Below, piece by piece: positions 52,842 through 62,679 of a DNA stretch of 64,000 nucleotides. The notes beneath the pieces are model-generated. The model ran no database searches. It had not been told where the DNA came from and saw nothing but the letters and a program-made list of their open reading frames with translations. Every line of letters starts with the position of its first letter. Position 1 is the stretch's first letter. Position numbers and translations under genes: made by a program. This DNA comes from Ruegeria sp. R13_0 (lineage in GTDB: Bacteria > Pseudomonadota > Alphaproteobacteria > Rhodobacterales > Rhodobacteraceae), in the NCBI RefSeq assembly GCF_017743995.1, contig NZ_JAGHRB010000001.1, positions 186,001 to 250,000 of the forward strand, read 5' to 3'.

Positions 52842-53882
52842 TTATTCGAAGTTGTAAGGCACGCCGGCCTGATTGATGACGCTGTTATACTCTTGGAAGA
52901 TGCCGATGATCTTCTGGTGGACTTCGCCTTCCTGAGCAATCTCGTCCCAGAACTCCTTGGCCGCGTTCTCCACCTCGGCCCATTCGCCGGGTGGAACCGA
53001 GCGCAACTCCAGCTTGTCACCATTGGCCCGCAACGCCGCTTCGCCACCCCAGTACCACTGGTTCCGATAGGTGTGCCCGGCTTCGATCCCGGCCATCACG
53101 ACAGATTTCAGGTGATCCGGCAGCTCGTTCCAACGCTCTTGGTTGGCGAACCACGATCCGATCCACGCGCCCGAGATGTTGTTGGTCAGGAAGTAGTCGG
53201 TCACATCAGCCCAGCCGACCGTGTAGTCTTCGGTAATACCAGACCAGGCCATGCCATCCAGCTCGCCCGTCTGAACCGCGACTTCGGCGTCCTCATAGGG
53301 GATGTTCACCGGAACCACGCCGAACTTGGCAAGGAAGCGACCAGCGGTCGGGAAGGTATAGAGCTTCAACCCATCCAGATCGGCGACCGAGGTGATTTCC
53401 TTTTTGGTGTTGAAGTTGCACGGGTCCTGACCTGCGGCGGACAGCCATTGCACACCGACCTTGGCGTATTCGTCGCGCCAGATATCAGCCAGACCGTACT
53501 GGTTAAACAGGACAGGAACGTCGAGGATGTGCTTGGTTGCGAAGGGGAAATACCCTCCAAACACGCGCAGCGGCGTGGGTGAGGCCATCGAGTCATCGTC
53601 CGAATGCACACCGTCGATTGTGCCGCGCTGAAGCGCCTGGAACAGCTCTCCGGTAGGGACGATCTGGTCGGCATAGAACAGCTCGATCTCAAGCTCGCCA
53701 TTGGCGTTGGCGTTGATGTAATCGATGGCCGGTTTGGTCACATGCTCACCCAACGCACCCCCTGCGTAGGTCTGAAAGCGCCATTTGATCGGGGCCTGCG
53801 CTTTGACGATTGCGGGCGCTGCCAGTGTCGCAGGCGCGGCCAAAGCTGCAGTGCGTAAAAATCTGCGTCTTGTTGTGGTCAT
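52842..53882 (-). CDS. TRAP transporter substrate-binding protein (DctP family), Tat-exported
   Basis: This 346-residue periplasmic protein has a twin-arginine signal, TTTRRRFLRTAALAAPATLA..KAQ, so it is exported folded. The mature region has WRFQTYAGGALGEHVTKP, LFQALQRGTIDGVHSDD and the conserved anchor-Arg area LKLYTFPTAGRFLAKFG, as in keto-acid or organic-acid binding TRAP proteins. The ATG at 53882 is used; an upstream extension overlaps the permease gene. It is the last gene of an operon running small permease, large permease, binding protein. Confidence 0.9.
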   Translation of the reverse strand: MTTTRRRFLRTAALAAPATLAAPAIVKAQAPIKWRFQTYAGGALGEHVTKPAIDYINANANGELEIELFYADQIVPTGELFQALQRGTIDGVHSDDDSMASPTPLRVFGGYFPFATKHILDVPVLFNQYGLADIWRDEYAKVGVQWLSAAGQDPCNFNTKKEITSVADLDGLKLYTFPTAGRFLAKFGVVPVNIPYEDAEVAVQTGELDGMAWSGITEDYTVGWADVTDYFLTNNISGAWIGSWFANQERWNELPDHLKSVVMAGIEAGHTYRNQWYWGGEAALRANGDKLELRSVPPGEWAEVENAAKEFWDEIAQEGEVHQKIIGIFQEYNSVINQAGVPYNFE

Positions 53883-53947
53883 AGTCTTCCTCTCCTGTGC
53901 TTTTTGTTGAAATCGAACCGGTTTATCCGGCTTCTTCTCTTGTATGC

Positions 53948-55276
53948 TCAGTTTCCGTAGACGATGCCCGGAAGCCACAATGCAATGCCGGGGAAGGCCA
54001 TCACCAATCCCAGTGCCACAGCCATCACGCAGACAAACGGGATGATTGAGCGGTAAATGTCTTTGATCGTCACCTCAGGCGGGGCCATCGCCCGCATCAG
54101 GAACAGGTTATACCCGAAAGGCGGTGTCATATAAGCAATTTGGCAGGTGATCGTGTAGAGCACGCCGTACCAGATCAGGTCAAACCCAAGCGCGCCGACC
54201 AGCGGTACGTAAAGTGGGGCCACGATGACCAGCATGGCCGTGTCATCAAGGAACGTCCCCATGAGCAGAAAGCTCAGTTGCATCAGGATCAGGATGATCC
54301 ACGGGTTCAGGCCGAGTTGAACGGTAAACAGATTCTCGATTGCTTTGACCGCGCCCAGACCATCGAAGACGGCCCCAAAGGCGAGAGCGGCGAGGATGAT
54401 CCACATGAACATGCAGGTGATGCCCAGCGTCTGCTTGATTGAGGTTTCAAAGACCTGCCATGTCATGCGCCGCTTCAGAACGGCCGCCAGAAAGGCCGCG
54501 ATGGCACCAAGGGCCGAACTTTCCACCAGCGATGTCCAACCGTTGACAAAGGGCACCATCATCACGGCGAAAATGCCCAGAGGCAGCAGGCCAGCGCCCA
54601 GCAGGCGCATTTTTTCGCCCCATGTGACCTCTGCGCGCTCTTCCTCGCTCATCACGGGGCCAAGTGCCGGATTTATGCGGCAGCGGATGGCGATATAGAT
54701 GATGAACATTGTGGCCATCATCAGACCGGGGATCACGCCGGCCAGCCAGAGTTGTCCGACGGGTTGGCGCGCGATCATGGCATAGAGGACCAACACAACC
54801 GAGGGCGGGACAAGAATGCCCAAAGACGATCCGGCCTGTATCACGCCGGTGACCATCAGCTTGTCATAGTTGCGACGTAGCAGCTCGGGCAGGGCGATGG
54901 TGGCTCCGATCGCCATACCAGCCACAGACAGCCCGTTCATGGCTGAGATCAGAACCATGAGGCCGATGGTCCCGATTGCGAGGCCCCCGGACAGGCCGCC
55001 CATCCAGACGTGGAACATCCGATAGAGGTCATCGGCAATCCGCGACTCAGACAGGATGTAGCCCATGAAGATGAACATCGGCAGGGTCAGCAGCGGATAC
55101 CATCGCATCACTTTGATCGCCGCCGCAAAGCCGAGATCGTATCCTCCGCGGTCGCCCCACAGGAAGAAGGCGGCGATCACAGCGACAAAGCCAATCGCGC
55201 CAAAGACCCGCTGACCGGTCAGCAGCATCAGCATCATGGTCGAGAACATGAGCGCGGCAATCAGTTCATAGCTCAC
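53948..55276 (-). CDS. TRAP transporter large permease (DctM family)
   Basis: This 442-residue membrane protein has about twelve spans. Typical DctM stretches are FGAIGFVAVIAAFFLWG, PMFIFMGYILSESRIADDLY, GGLAIGTIGLMVLISAMNGLS and SSLGILVPPSVVLVLYAMIA. It uses a sodium or proton gradient with the binding protein encoded next. Its start overlaps the small permease stop by ATGA. Confidence 0.92.
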   Translation of the reverse strand: MSYELIAALMFSTMMLMLLTGQRVFGAIGFVAVIAAFFLWGDRGGYDLGFAAAIKVMRWYPLLTLPMFIFMGYILSESRIADDLYRMFHVWMGGLSGGLAIGTIGLMVLISAMNGLSVAGMAIGATIALPELLRRNYDKLMVTGVIQAGSSLGILVPPSVVLVLYAMIARQPVGQLWLAGVIPGLMMATMFIIYIAIRCRINPALGPVMSEEERAEVTWGEKMRLLGAGLLPLGIFAVMMVPFVNGWTSLVESSALGAIAAFLAAVLKRRMTWQVFETSIKQTLGITCMFMWIILAALAFGAVFDGLGAVKAIENLFTVQLGLNPWIILILMQLSFLLMGTFLDDTAMLVIVAPLYVPLVGALGFDLIWYGVLYTITCQIAYMTPPFGYNLFLMRAMAPPEVTIKDIYRSIIPFVCVMAVALGLVMAFPGIALWLPGIVYGN

Positions 55277-55833
55277 CCGCGATGCCCTCCTTCAAGGTCT
55301 TCGGGGGCCATGTGGACGGGCTCATCATCCTTTTTGCCCATGTCAAAGCCTTTGAGGCGCAGGATGTCCTTGCAGAGTTCCGATATCGCCTGAAGCAGCA
55401 TCAGAAAGATGCCAATAACCATGATGGTCTTGATCGGCCAGATATAGGGCCGCCAGGCCGAGGAGGAGCGTTCTCCACCATACTGGAACGAATACATCAG
55501 GCTGTCCCAGCCACCCCAGAGCAAAAAACCGAGGTAGGTAATCAGAAACAACACGGTCAGCGCGTCGATCTGGCTTTTCTTGCGGTCCGTCCATTCACCA
55601 TAGAGCAGATCCATCCGAACATTCGCGCCCATCTGCATCGCGTAAGGCCCGCCCAGCATGTAATAAGCCACCATCGCGAACTGCGCCATTTCCAGCGTCC
55701 AGAGGGACGGCACGAAGAACGTCTTGGACACCGAGGAATAGAGCAGGATCGCCATCATCACGAAGATGCCATACATGATCACGCGACCCAGCATCCGGTT
55801 GGCGCGGTCGATGAACCGCACATAAGTCATCAT
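55273..55833 (-). CDS. TRAP transporter small permease (DctQ family)
   Basis: This is a 186-residue protein with four spans (RVIMYGIFVMMAILLYSSVS; LEMAQFAMVAYYMLGGPYAM; ALTVLFLITYLGFLLWGGWD; IKTIMVIGIFLMLLQAISEL). GANVRMDLLY is the family motif 'h.RvD.l'. The ATG at 55833 is preferred over a GTG four codons upstream because AGGA lies just before it. It is the first gene of the TRAP operon. Confidence 0.85.
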   Translation of the reverse strand: MMTYVRFIDRANRMLGRVIMYGIFVMMAILLYSSVSKTFFVPSLWTLEMAQFAMVAYYMLGGPYAMQMGANVRMDLLYGEWTDRKKSQIDALTVLFLITYLGFLLWGGWDSLMYSFQYGGERSSSAWRPYIWPIKTIMVIGIFLMLLQAISELCKDILRLKGFDMGKKDDEPVHMAPEDLEGGHRG

Positions 55834-56147
55834 GGGTCCTGTCACGAGAGGCAGACTTTCAGGCGTTTGGGGTCATCAGACCGAACGCAACCATGCCGAG
55901 AGCGTTGCTGACAGCAGCGCGTGATCCGGGCAATGCATTGGTTTGATTCAGTGTTTTTGCTCACGCTGGTATCAGAACGAGATGGTTGGATTCTGTCAAG
56001 CACGGCTTCGGCTCAGGGCTTGCAAAACCGGTTTAGGTGGTGATTGCACGAAAATGGCCCGCCTTTTGGGCGAAACGAAACAGTTGACGCTGCGCTGCCA
56101 TCTGAGAAGGTGACAGAACCCAAACGCTGTCGCAGAGCAGGTAGAAC
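55834..56147. other. Divergent promoter region, TRAP operon / MATE gene
   Basis: This is about 314 bases between divergent genes. No ORF is convincing and no strong palindrome was found. It should hold the promoters of both transcription units. Confidence 0.5.
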
Positions 56148-57551
56148 ATGGCCAATCAATCCCAAGGCGAAGCCGTTTTCCTGAGTGGCAGCCTGATGCG
56201 ACATGTCACGCGCATGTCTCTGACGACAAGCATCGGTCTGATGGCGATCTTCGCGGTCGATTTCGTCGATATGGTGTTCATCTCGATGCTTGGGAACGAC
56301 GCGTTGGCTGCCGCGGTGGGATATGCTGGAACGCTGCTGTTTTTCACTAATGCAATCAATATCGGCCTGTCGATCTCGGCCGGAGCGTTAACGGCACGGG
56401 CCTTGGGGGCAGGGCGGCCGGAAGAGGCGCGAAAATATGCCTCCAGCGTGGCAACGCTGGGTCTGTGCGTTGGGCTGATAACCCCGGTGCTGGTGCTTTG
56501 GAACCTCAGCGCGTTGCTGTCGCTTTTGGGGGCCGAGGGCGAGGTGTTAAGGCTCGCCACACGCTATGTCTCGATCATTTTGCCGACCATGTGGGTGATG
56601 GCGATTGCAATGGTCGCAATGGCGGTTCTGAGGGCTCATGGGGATGCCCGGCGATCCATGATGGCCACGATCTATGGCGGTGTGGTGAACGCAGTTCTCG
56701 ACCCGATCCTGATCTTTGGGGTCGGTTTGGGGTTGGAGGGTGCGGCCGTCGCATCGGTGCTGGCCCGGATCTGCATGTTGGTTGCCGCGCTTTGGCCCGC
56801 CCTGCGCGTTCACCGAGGCTTTGCCCGCCCATCGCTGCGGCAAGTCGCATCCGATCTGAAACCCGTCCGGGCCATCGCGATCCCGGCCGTGCTGACCAAT
56901 GTGGCAACGCCGATCGGCAATGCCATCGTCGTGCGTGAAATCGCCGAGTACGGGACGGATGCCGTGGCCGGAATGGCCGTGATCGGGCGGCTTCTACCCG
57001 TGGCGTTCTCGGTCATCTTTGCGCTGTCGGGTGCGATCGGACCCATCGTAGGTCAGAATTATGGGGCCGAGCAGTTCACCCGTGTGCGTGAGGCCTTTCT
57101 GGCCGGTATCAAATTCACGGCGATCTACGTCCTTGGGATGGCGGCGGTCCTTTTCCTTTTGCGCGCACCAATCGCGGATTTGTTCGCGGCCGAGGGCGAG
57201 ACCCGCGTGCTGATCTACCTGTTCTGCGGGCCGCTGGCGCTGGCGTCATTCTTCAACGGGGTCATCTTCGTCGCCAATGCCAGCTTCAACAATCTGGGCC
57301 ACCCGGTCTATTCCACATGGATCAACTGGGGCCGCCATACTGTGGGCACTTGGGTCTTCGTCTCAATTGGATCGGCACTGGCCGGAGCGTCCGGAGTTCT
57401 TTTGGGCCAGGCTTTCGGCGGCATCATCTTCGCCGCTATCAGTTGGATTCTGGTCGGCCGCGTTGTGTCTGGCCTAGAACGCGCGCAGGAGATCGACCCG
57501 TTTGCCGATCAGAACCGCTTGCATTCCCTGTTTGGCCGTCGCGGCTGGTAG
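56148..57551 (+). CDS. MATE family efflux transporter
   Basis: This 467-residue inner-membrane exporter has about twelve spans. It starts with LMRHVTRMSLTTSIGLMAIF followed by DFVDMVFISMLGNDALAA, the typical first helices of the DinF/NorM group. A second half of similar plan follows (AIPAVLTNVATPIGNAIVVR, LSGAIGPIVGQNYGAEQF). MATE proteins export organic cations or metabolites using sodium or proton gradients. The substrate is not predictable. Confidence 0.92.
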   Translation: MANQSQGEAVFLSGSLMRHVTRMSLTTSIGLMAIFAVDFVDMVFISMLGNDALAAAVGYAGTLLFFTNAINIGLSISAGALTARALGAGRPEEARKYASSVATLGLCVGLITPVLVLWNLSALLSLLGAEGEVLRLATRYVSIILPTMWVMAIAMVAMAVLRAHGDARRSMMATIYGGVVNAVLDPILIFGVGLGLEGAAVASVLARICMLVAALWPALRVHRGFARPSLRQVASDLKPVRAIAIPAVLTNVATPIGNAIVVREIAEYGTDAVAGMAVIGRLLPVAFSVIFALSGAIGPIVGQNYGAEQFTRVREAFLAGIKFTAIYVLGMAAVLFLLRAPIADLFAAEGETRVLIYLFCGPLALASFFNGVIFVANASFNNLGHPVYSTWINWGRHTVGTWVFVSIGSALAGASGVLLGQAFGGIIFAAISWILVGRVVSGLERAQEIDPFADQNRLHSLFGRRGW

Positions 57552-57777
57552 CACCAGGCAGGTGCCGGTTAACCATGGCACCGCGCTCGCCATTCGGTTC
57601 AACGATCTTTTTGTGATCGCAATGGTCGAAAAGCGAGACAACTAGCGGAGGTTCGGGGATCTGGAACGAAAGGTTGCCAGAGTGTTTTGCACGAATTGAG
57701 CTGTAGCAACCACAACTGGAAACGCATCAATAGAGCCAGACTTCTGATTATCTTCGATATATTGAATGCTGGTGAAG

Positions 57778-57852
57778 TGGCAGCCCGTAGGGGAATCGAA
57801 CCCCTCTTTCCAGGTTGAAAACCTGGCGTCCTAACCGATAGACGAACGGGCC
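57778..57852 (-). tRNA. tRNA-Glu (anticodon TTC), discriminator G73
   Basis: A 75-nt cloverleaf is readable on the minus strand: acceptor GGCCCGT/ACGGGCT, anticodon arm CAGGTTTTCAACCTG with anticodon TTC, T-arm GAGGGGTTCGATTCCCCT, and encoded CCA. The base before CCA is G. Its body is identical to the neighbouring copy at 57879. Confidence 0.96.
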
Positions 57853-57878
57853 ACTGGGGCAGTATTTACAAGCGCAAA

Positions 57879-57953
57879 TGGTAGCCCGTAGGGGAATCGA
57901 ACCCCTCTTTCCAGGTTGAAAACCTGGCGTCCTAACCGATAGACGAACGGGCC
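57879..57953 (-). tRNA. tRNA-Glu (anticodon TTC), discriminator A73
   Basis: The same 75-nt structure and sequence as the copy at 57778 is present, with encoded CCA, but the base before CCA is A instead of G. It is 26 bases upstream of the other copy on the same strand, so the two are probably processed from one transcript. Confidence 0.96.
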
Positions 57954-58061
57954 ACGCTAGCTTGTGGAGGGCCTTTTACGGTTTCACCCCGACCCCCGCA
58001 AGCCGAAAAATGCAGGGATGCGAAAGTTTTTTGACCGGTACCGCCGTTGCCTTGAAACCAG

Positions 58062-59804
58062 TTATTTCGCTTCGGCTGCGTCCTCTAGACGAAGCTGTAC
58101 GTTTTGGCGACCACTCCATGTGTTCACCTCCAGCCGACCGGCGAAATGAAAGCGCGCTCCGCCGTGATTTGTGAGCTTTTCGCCCATCGGTCCGTCAAAG
58201 GCTCCGAATGCGATCGCGTCCAGCCCGCCGCCAAGGCCATCCGCAAGCGAGAGCTTCAGATGCGACTCACCGACCCGTTTGGCAAAACGCACCTGCAGGT
58301 CAGGAAGGGCGTAGCGCGGGGCAGGGGCGCTGGCCCCAAAAGGCCCGGCTTTCTCAATCTGTTCGATCAGATCAACGGTTGCGGCGCCGGGCATCAATGC
58401 CCCGTCGAGCTTCATGTCTGCAGGACCACCTTGCCCTGCGCCTTGTTTTTCCAGCAGTTCTGACAGGCGCTTCATGGCCGGTTCCAACTGATCGCGCATG
58501 ACGGTCAGCCCGGCCGCCATCTTGTGACCGCCGCCTTTGACCAACAACCCCTCAGCCGCCAGTCGCTGGATCGAGGCCCCCAGATCAACGCCCGACACCG
58601 ACCGCCCTGATCCTTTACCTTCATCCCCGTCAAAGCCGATCACAATCGCCGGGCGATTGGCGTTTTCTTTCAAGCGCGAGGCGACGATACCGACGACGCC
58701 GGGATGCCAACCTTCGCCTGCAGCCCAGACCAAGGGGGCGGCCAAACCGCGCTCCTCCGCCTGGTCAAGCGCCGCAGCGCGTACGGCATTTTCGATATCG
58801 CGCCGTTCAGAGTTCAGCGCGTCTAGCCGTTCGGAGAGAGCCTGCGCTTCGTGCAAAGAGTTGGTGCTGAGCAGCCGCGCTCCAAGGTCGGCCTGTCCAA
58901 TGCGTCCCCCAGCGTTCACCCTAGGTCCCAACAGAAACCCGAGGTGATAGCTGTTTGGCGCGGCATCCATACGAGCGACATCCGACAGGGCCACAAGGCC
59001 GGGGCGCTGACGGCCTGCCATGACCTTCAAACCTTGTCGGACCAAAGCGCGGTTCGCCTCGATCAACGGGGCAACATCGGCGACAGTCGCCAGCGCGACC
59101 AGATCTAGCAGAGGCACCAAATCCGGTCCCTTGGCCCCAGCCTCCCGCATTTGCCGCCCAGCCTCGACCAGCATCAGGAATACAACGCCTGCCGCACATA
59201 GATAACCCAGATCGCCGCTTTCATCCTGCCGGTTCGGGTTCACCACGGCCACGCAATCCGGCAAGGTCTCACCGCCCAGATGGTGATCCAGCACAATCAC
59301 ATCCGCGCCCTGTGCAGCGGCGATCGGATCATGGCTCAGCGTGCCGCAATCCACGCAGATGATCAGATCATGCGAAGCTGCCAGCGATTGCATCGCAGGC
59401 ACGTTCGGCCCATATCCTTCGTCGATCCGGTCTGGCACATAGAGCGTCGCCTGCAGACCCATCTGACGCAGCCAGACCAGCAGCAACGCCGCCGAACTTC
59501 CCCCATCCACATCATAATCCGCAAAAACCGCGATCCGCTGCTTTTCACGGACCGCTTTCAAAAACCGGGTCGCAGCGGTCTCCATATCTTTCATGCTGCG
59601 CGGGTCGGGCAAAAGCTCTTTCAGCTTTGGCTCCAGAAAACCGGCAGCCTCCATCGGAGGGACGCCCCGCCGCGCCAACACCTGACACACTGCACGCGGC
59701 AAACCAGCCTGCTGCACCAACATTTCAGTCGCGCGCTCAACTTCGGGCGAGGGCCCAACCCAGCGCCGACCTGTCAAAGATTGCTCAACCCCAAGAAAAA
59801 TCAT
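58062..59804 (-). CDS. recJ: Single-stranded-DNA-specific exonuclease RecJ
   Basis: This 580-residue 5'-3' ssDNA exonuclease acts in recombination and mismatch repair. DHH-family motifs are VFADYDVDGGSSAALLL (Asp cluster), ICVDCGTLSHD, VIVLDHHLGGE (DHH) and the DHHA1 segment VKGGGHKMAAGLTV. The ATG at 59804 (MIFLGVEQSLTGRRW) has GAGAGG in front and is preferred to an ATG four codons upstream. GlpX and homoserine dehydrogenase genes precede it on the same strand, an arrangement common in this bacterial group. Confidence 0.95.
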   Translation of the reverse strand: MIFLGVEQSLTGRRWVGPSPEVERATEMLVQQAGLPRAVCQVLARRGVPPMEAAGFLEPKLKELLPDPRSMKDMETAATRFLKAVREKQRIAVFADYDVDGGSSAALLLVWLRQMGLQATLYVPDRIDEGYGPNVPAMQSLAASHDLIICVDCGTLSHDPIAAAQGADVIVLDHHLGGETLPDCVAVVNPNRQDESGDLGYLCAAGVVFLMLVEAGRQMREAGAKGPDLVPLLDLVALATVADVAPLIEANRALVRQGLKVMAGRQRPGLVALSDVARMDAAPNSYHLGFLLGPRVNAGGRIGQADLGARLLSTNSLHEAQALSERLDALNSERRDIENAVRAAALDQAEERGLAAPLVWAAGEGWHPGVVGIVASRLKENANRPAIVIGFDGDEGKGSGRSVSGVDLGASIQRLAAEGLLVKGGGHKMAAGLTVMRDQLEPAMKRLSELLEKQGAGQGGPADMKLDGALMPGAATVDLIEQIEKAGPFGASAPAPRYALPDLQVRFAKRVGESHLKLSLADGLGGGLDAIAFGAFDGPMGEKLTNHGGARFHFAGRLEVNTWSGRQNVQLRLEDAAEAK

Positions 59805-59896
59805 CGCGCCTCTCATATGCCAAGGCCGGACCCATTTGGACCCGGCCTCTTCATCTATTCACAACTACTCTCGCCGAAGGTATCGGCGCAAGTCGC

Positions 59897-60880
59897 TTAG
59901 GCTTCGTCGTGCGACCACATCGGCGTGCGGTAGGACATGCGGCGAACCGATCCGGTCTTCGAGCGCATCAGAAGGGTGGTGGTTTCAACCCAGCCCGGCT
60001 CACGCTTGATGCGCGGCAGCAGAGAGCCACCGGTTACGCCGGTTGCGGCAAAGATCACATCCGCCGTCACCATCTCGTCACGTGCATAGACACGGTCAAG
60101 ATCGGTGATGCCCGCCTTGGCGGCGCGGCCACGTTCGTCATCGTTGCGGAACAGCAAGCGGCCAAAGATCTGACCGCCCATACATTTCAAAGCAGCAGCG
60201 GCCAGAACGCCCTCGGGCGCGCCGCCCTGGCCCATATACATGTCGATGCCGGTGGTTTCGCTTTCGGCACAGTGCATGACACCCGCCACATCGCCATCAG
60301 TGATCAGACGGATCGAGGCTCCGGTTTCGCGCACCTCGGCGATCATCGCCTCATGGCGCGGACGCTCCAGGATGCAAACGGTAATATCGGCTGGTTCGCA
60401 CCCCTTGGCCTTGGCCAGTGCCTCAACACGTTCGCGCGGGCTCATGTCGAGCGAGACAACGCCTTCGGGGTAGCCGGGGCCAACAGCCAGCTTGTCCATA
60501 TACACATCCGGCGCATGCAGCATCGAGCCGCGCGGACCCATGGCAATAACGGTCAGCGCATTGGGCATGTCCTTCGCGGTCAGCGTTGTGCCTTCCAGCG
60601 GGTCCAGAGCGATATCCACGCCGGGGCCTTCGCCTGTGCCGACCTCTTCACCGATATAAAGCATCGGCGCTTCGTCACGCTCGCCTTCGCCGATGACCAC
60701 AACGCCTGCGATGTCCAGCAGGTTCAACTGTTCGCGCATGGCGTTCACGGCGGCCTGGTCGGCGGCTTTCTCGTCACCGCGCCCCACCAGCGAGGCTGAG
60801 GCAAGCGCGGCCTGTTCCGCGACCCGCGCTAGGCCCAAGGACAGCAGGCGGTCGTTAAAGTCGATTTTGGCAGCGTTCAT
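59897..60880 (-). CDS. glpX: Class II fructose-1,6-bisphosphatase (GlpX)
   Basis: This 327-residue Mg-dependent phosphatase of gluconeogenesis has motifs GRGDEKAADQAAV, VVIGEGERDEAPMLYIGE and ALDPLEGTTLTA (metal-binding Asp-Pro-Leu-Glu-Gly-Thr), with GGAPEGVLAAAALKCMGGQ further on. The ATG at 60880 (MNAAKIDF) is preferred; a longer in-frame start has no family match. It lies between hom and recJ. Confidence 0.93.
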   Translation of the reverse strand: MNAAKIDFNDRLLSLGLARVAEQAALASASLVGRGDEKAADQAAVNAMREQLNLLDIAGVVVIGEGERDEAPMLYIGEEVGTGEGPGVDIALDPLEGTTLTAKDMPNALTVIAMGPRGSMLHAPDVYMDKLAVGPGYPEGVVSLDMSPRERVEALAKAKGCEPADITVCILERPRHEAMIAEVRETGASIRLITDGDVAGVMHCAESETTGIDMYMGQGGAPEGVLAAAALKCMGGQIFGRLLFRNDDERGRAAKAGITDLDRVYARDEMVTADVIFAATGVTGGSLLPRIKREPGWVETTTLLMRSKTGSVRRMSYRTPMWSHDEA

Positions 60881-60951
60881 GCGTTGTATTCCTTTGGCAG
60901 GCAATGGCGTTTCGTCTGGCATAGCCTGCGGATGGCGCAGGCTGCAAGGGT

Positions 60952-62238
60952 TCAGACCTGTTCGATGCGCAGCGCAACAGGCTCACCGGCGACAACATCG
61001 GTTGTGCGGAACCCGTCCAGCGCCACGTCCAGAGTGGCCCGCGTGGTTTTGTGTGTGACAATCAGAACGGGGGCTGTGCTGTCGCTATGGCCGTACTGGC
61101 GCATCCGGTCAATCGACACGCCCGCATCGCCCAGAATGGCCGCAACCTTGGCCAGCGCTCCGGGTTTGTCCAACAAGCCCAGACGCAGGTAATAGGGCGC
61201 AGGCAGGCCTGTGATCGCGGGGGTGGCGTCTTCAAGGCTGGTCGCCGGGCGTCCGAAGGTCGAGATTTTCAGACCACGTGCCAGATCGCACACATCGCCC
61301 ATCACCGCGCTTGCGGTCGGGCCTTCGCCCGCTCCGGGGCCACGCAGCACCACTTGTTCAACAGCGTCGCCCTCAATCACCACCATATTGGTGCCGCCTT
61401 CGAGCTGACCCAGCGGCGAGTCGCTGGGCACGAGGCAGGGCTGCATACGCTGTTCCAGACCGCGTGCGGTGCGTTGAGCCAGACCCAGCAGCTTGATCCG
61501 GTAGCCCATGTCATCGGCCTGATGGATATCGTCGAGGCTGATCTGCTGGATGCCTTCAATCTCGATTCCATCGAAATTCGGTTTCGTGCCAAACGCGATC
61601 GAGGACAGCAGGGCCAGTTTATGCGCCGCATCAATGCCCCCAACATCCAGGTTCGGATCCGCTTCGAGGTAGCCCAGTTCGGCGCATTCATCAAACAGCG
61701 CGTTATAGCCTTTTTCCTGCGATTGCATGCGGGTCAGGATGTAGTTGCAGGTGCCGTTCATCACGCCCATGACGCGGGTGATTTCATTCCCGGCCAGCCC
61801 TTCGGTAAGGGATTTGATCACAGGGATGCCTCCCGCGACCGCGGCCTCGAACCGGATCACACGGCCTGCGGCTTCGGCTTTTTCGGCCAGCTCCTGACCA
61901 TGGATGGCCAGTAGAGCTTTGTTGGCCGTGACAACATCCTTGCCGCTGGTCAGCGCCGCCTCGACCGAGGCTTTGGCCGGGCCGTTTTCACCGCCCATCA
62001 ATTCGACAAACACGTCCACGTCATCGCGTTTTGCCAGAGCGACGGGATCGGTTTCCCACGCATAGTCCGACAGGTTCACGCCCCGATCCTTGCTTGAATC
62101 ACGGGCCGAGACGGCGACGATTTCAATCGGGCGTCCGGTGCGTGCCTGCAGCAGATCGGCATGACGCCGGACAATCCGGACAACACCCACGCCAACAGTT
62201 CCCAAGCCCGCAATTCCAAGCCGCAGCGCCTGTGTCAT
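60952..62238 (-). CDS. hom: Homoserine dehydrogenase
   Basis: This 428-residue NAD(P)-dependent enzyme makes homoserine from aspartate semialdehyde on the way to threonine and methionine. The N-terminal cofactor motif is LGIAGLGTVGVGVVRI. The catalytic domain has ANKALLA, AAVAGGIPVIKSL, MGVMNGTCNYILTRM and GYLEADPNLDVGGIDAAHKL. A C-terminal ACT domain (~residues 345-428, YLRLGLLDKPGALAKVA) probably gives feedback control by threonine. The length is normal for the monofunctional type. Confidence 0.96.
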   Translation of the reverse strand: MTQALRLGIAGLGTVGVGVVRIVRRHADLLQARTGRPIEIVAVSARDSSKDRGVNLSDYAWETDPVALAKRDDVDVFVELMGGENGPAKASVEAALTSGKDVVTANKALLAIHGQELAEKAEAAGRVIRFEAAVAGGIPVIKSLTEGLAGNEITRVMGVMNGTCNYILTRMQSQEKGYNALFDECAELGYLEADPNLDVGGIDAAHKLALLSSIAFGTKPNFDGIEIEGIQQISLDDIHQADDMGYRIKLLGLAQRTARGLEQRMQPCLVPSDSPLGQLEGGTNMVVIEGDAVEQVVLRGPGAGEGPTASAVMGDVCDLARGLKISTFGRPATSLEDATPAITGLPAPYYLRLGLLDKPGALAKVAAILGDAGVSIDRMRQYGHSDSTAPVLIVTHKTTRATLDVALDGFRTTDVVAGEPVALRIEQV

Positions 62239-62364
62239 CCCGTGGGTTCCTTTCGCTCGTACCAGTCTGATTTCGGGCCTTTTGCCCGTTCAGCGCTGCC
62301 TTAGCCGGTTCAGGGCACGGGTGCAATCCGTCACGCGTCAGCCGGGGCTGGGAAAAGCCGATCT

Positions 62365-62613
62365 TTAGTTGACCTGCGCGTTTTGCAGCGCTTCGGCTTT
62401 CTTTGCCAAAGCCTCGCTCCGGGCAGTCAGGTCCTGCTCAACGGCTGAGGCTTCGCTGACCGGATCGGCAGGCGCGCCCAGAACGTTCGGCAGGGGCAAA
62501 AGCTTGGGGAAAGGTGCCGTCTTGACCGCGCGGGATTCGCTGCCCTCCAACTCGGGGAAGTTGGTACATCCGGCAAGGGTCAGGATCAGAACCAGAACGG
62601 GCAGGCGCTTCAT
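62365..62613 (-). CDS. Small lipoprotein (82 aa)
   Basis: It starts MKRLPVLVLILTLAGCTNF, a lipoprotein signal with lipobox LAGC; the Cys is lipidated. The mature part is short, with a coiled-coil-like Ala/Glu-rich end (ASAVEQDLTARSEALAKKAEAL). A longer start five codons upstream is possible but less typical. No function is known. Confidence 0.75.
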   Translation of the reverse strand: MKRLPVLVLILTLAGCTNFPELEGSESRAVKTAPFPKLLPLPNVLGAPADPVSEASAVEQDLTARSEALAKKAEALQNAQVN

Positions 62614-62679
62614 AACGGGTACTTTCACAAAAGGCTGGTCTTGTGATGCCTCTTTTATCCGATCTGTTCAAGCGGGGTT

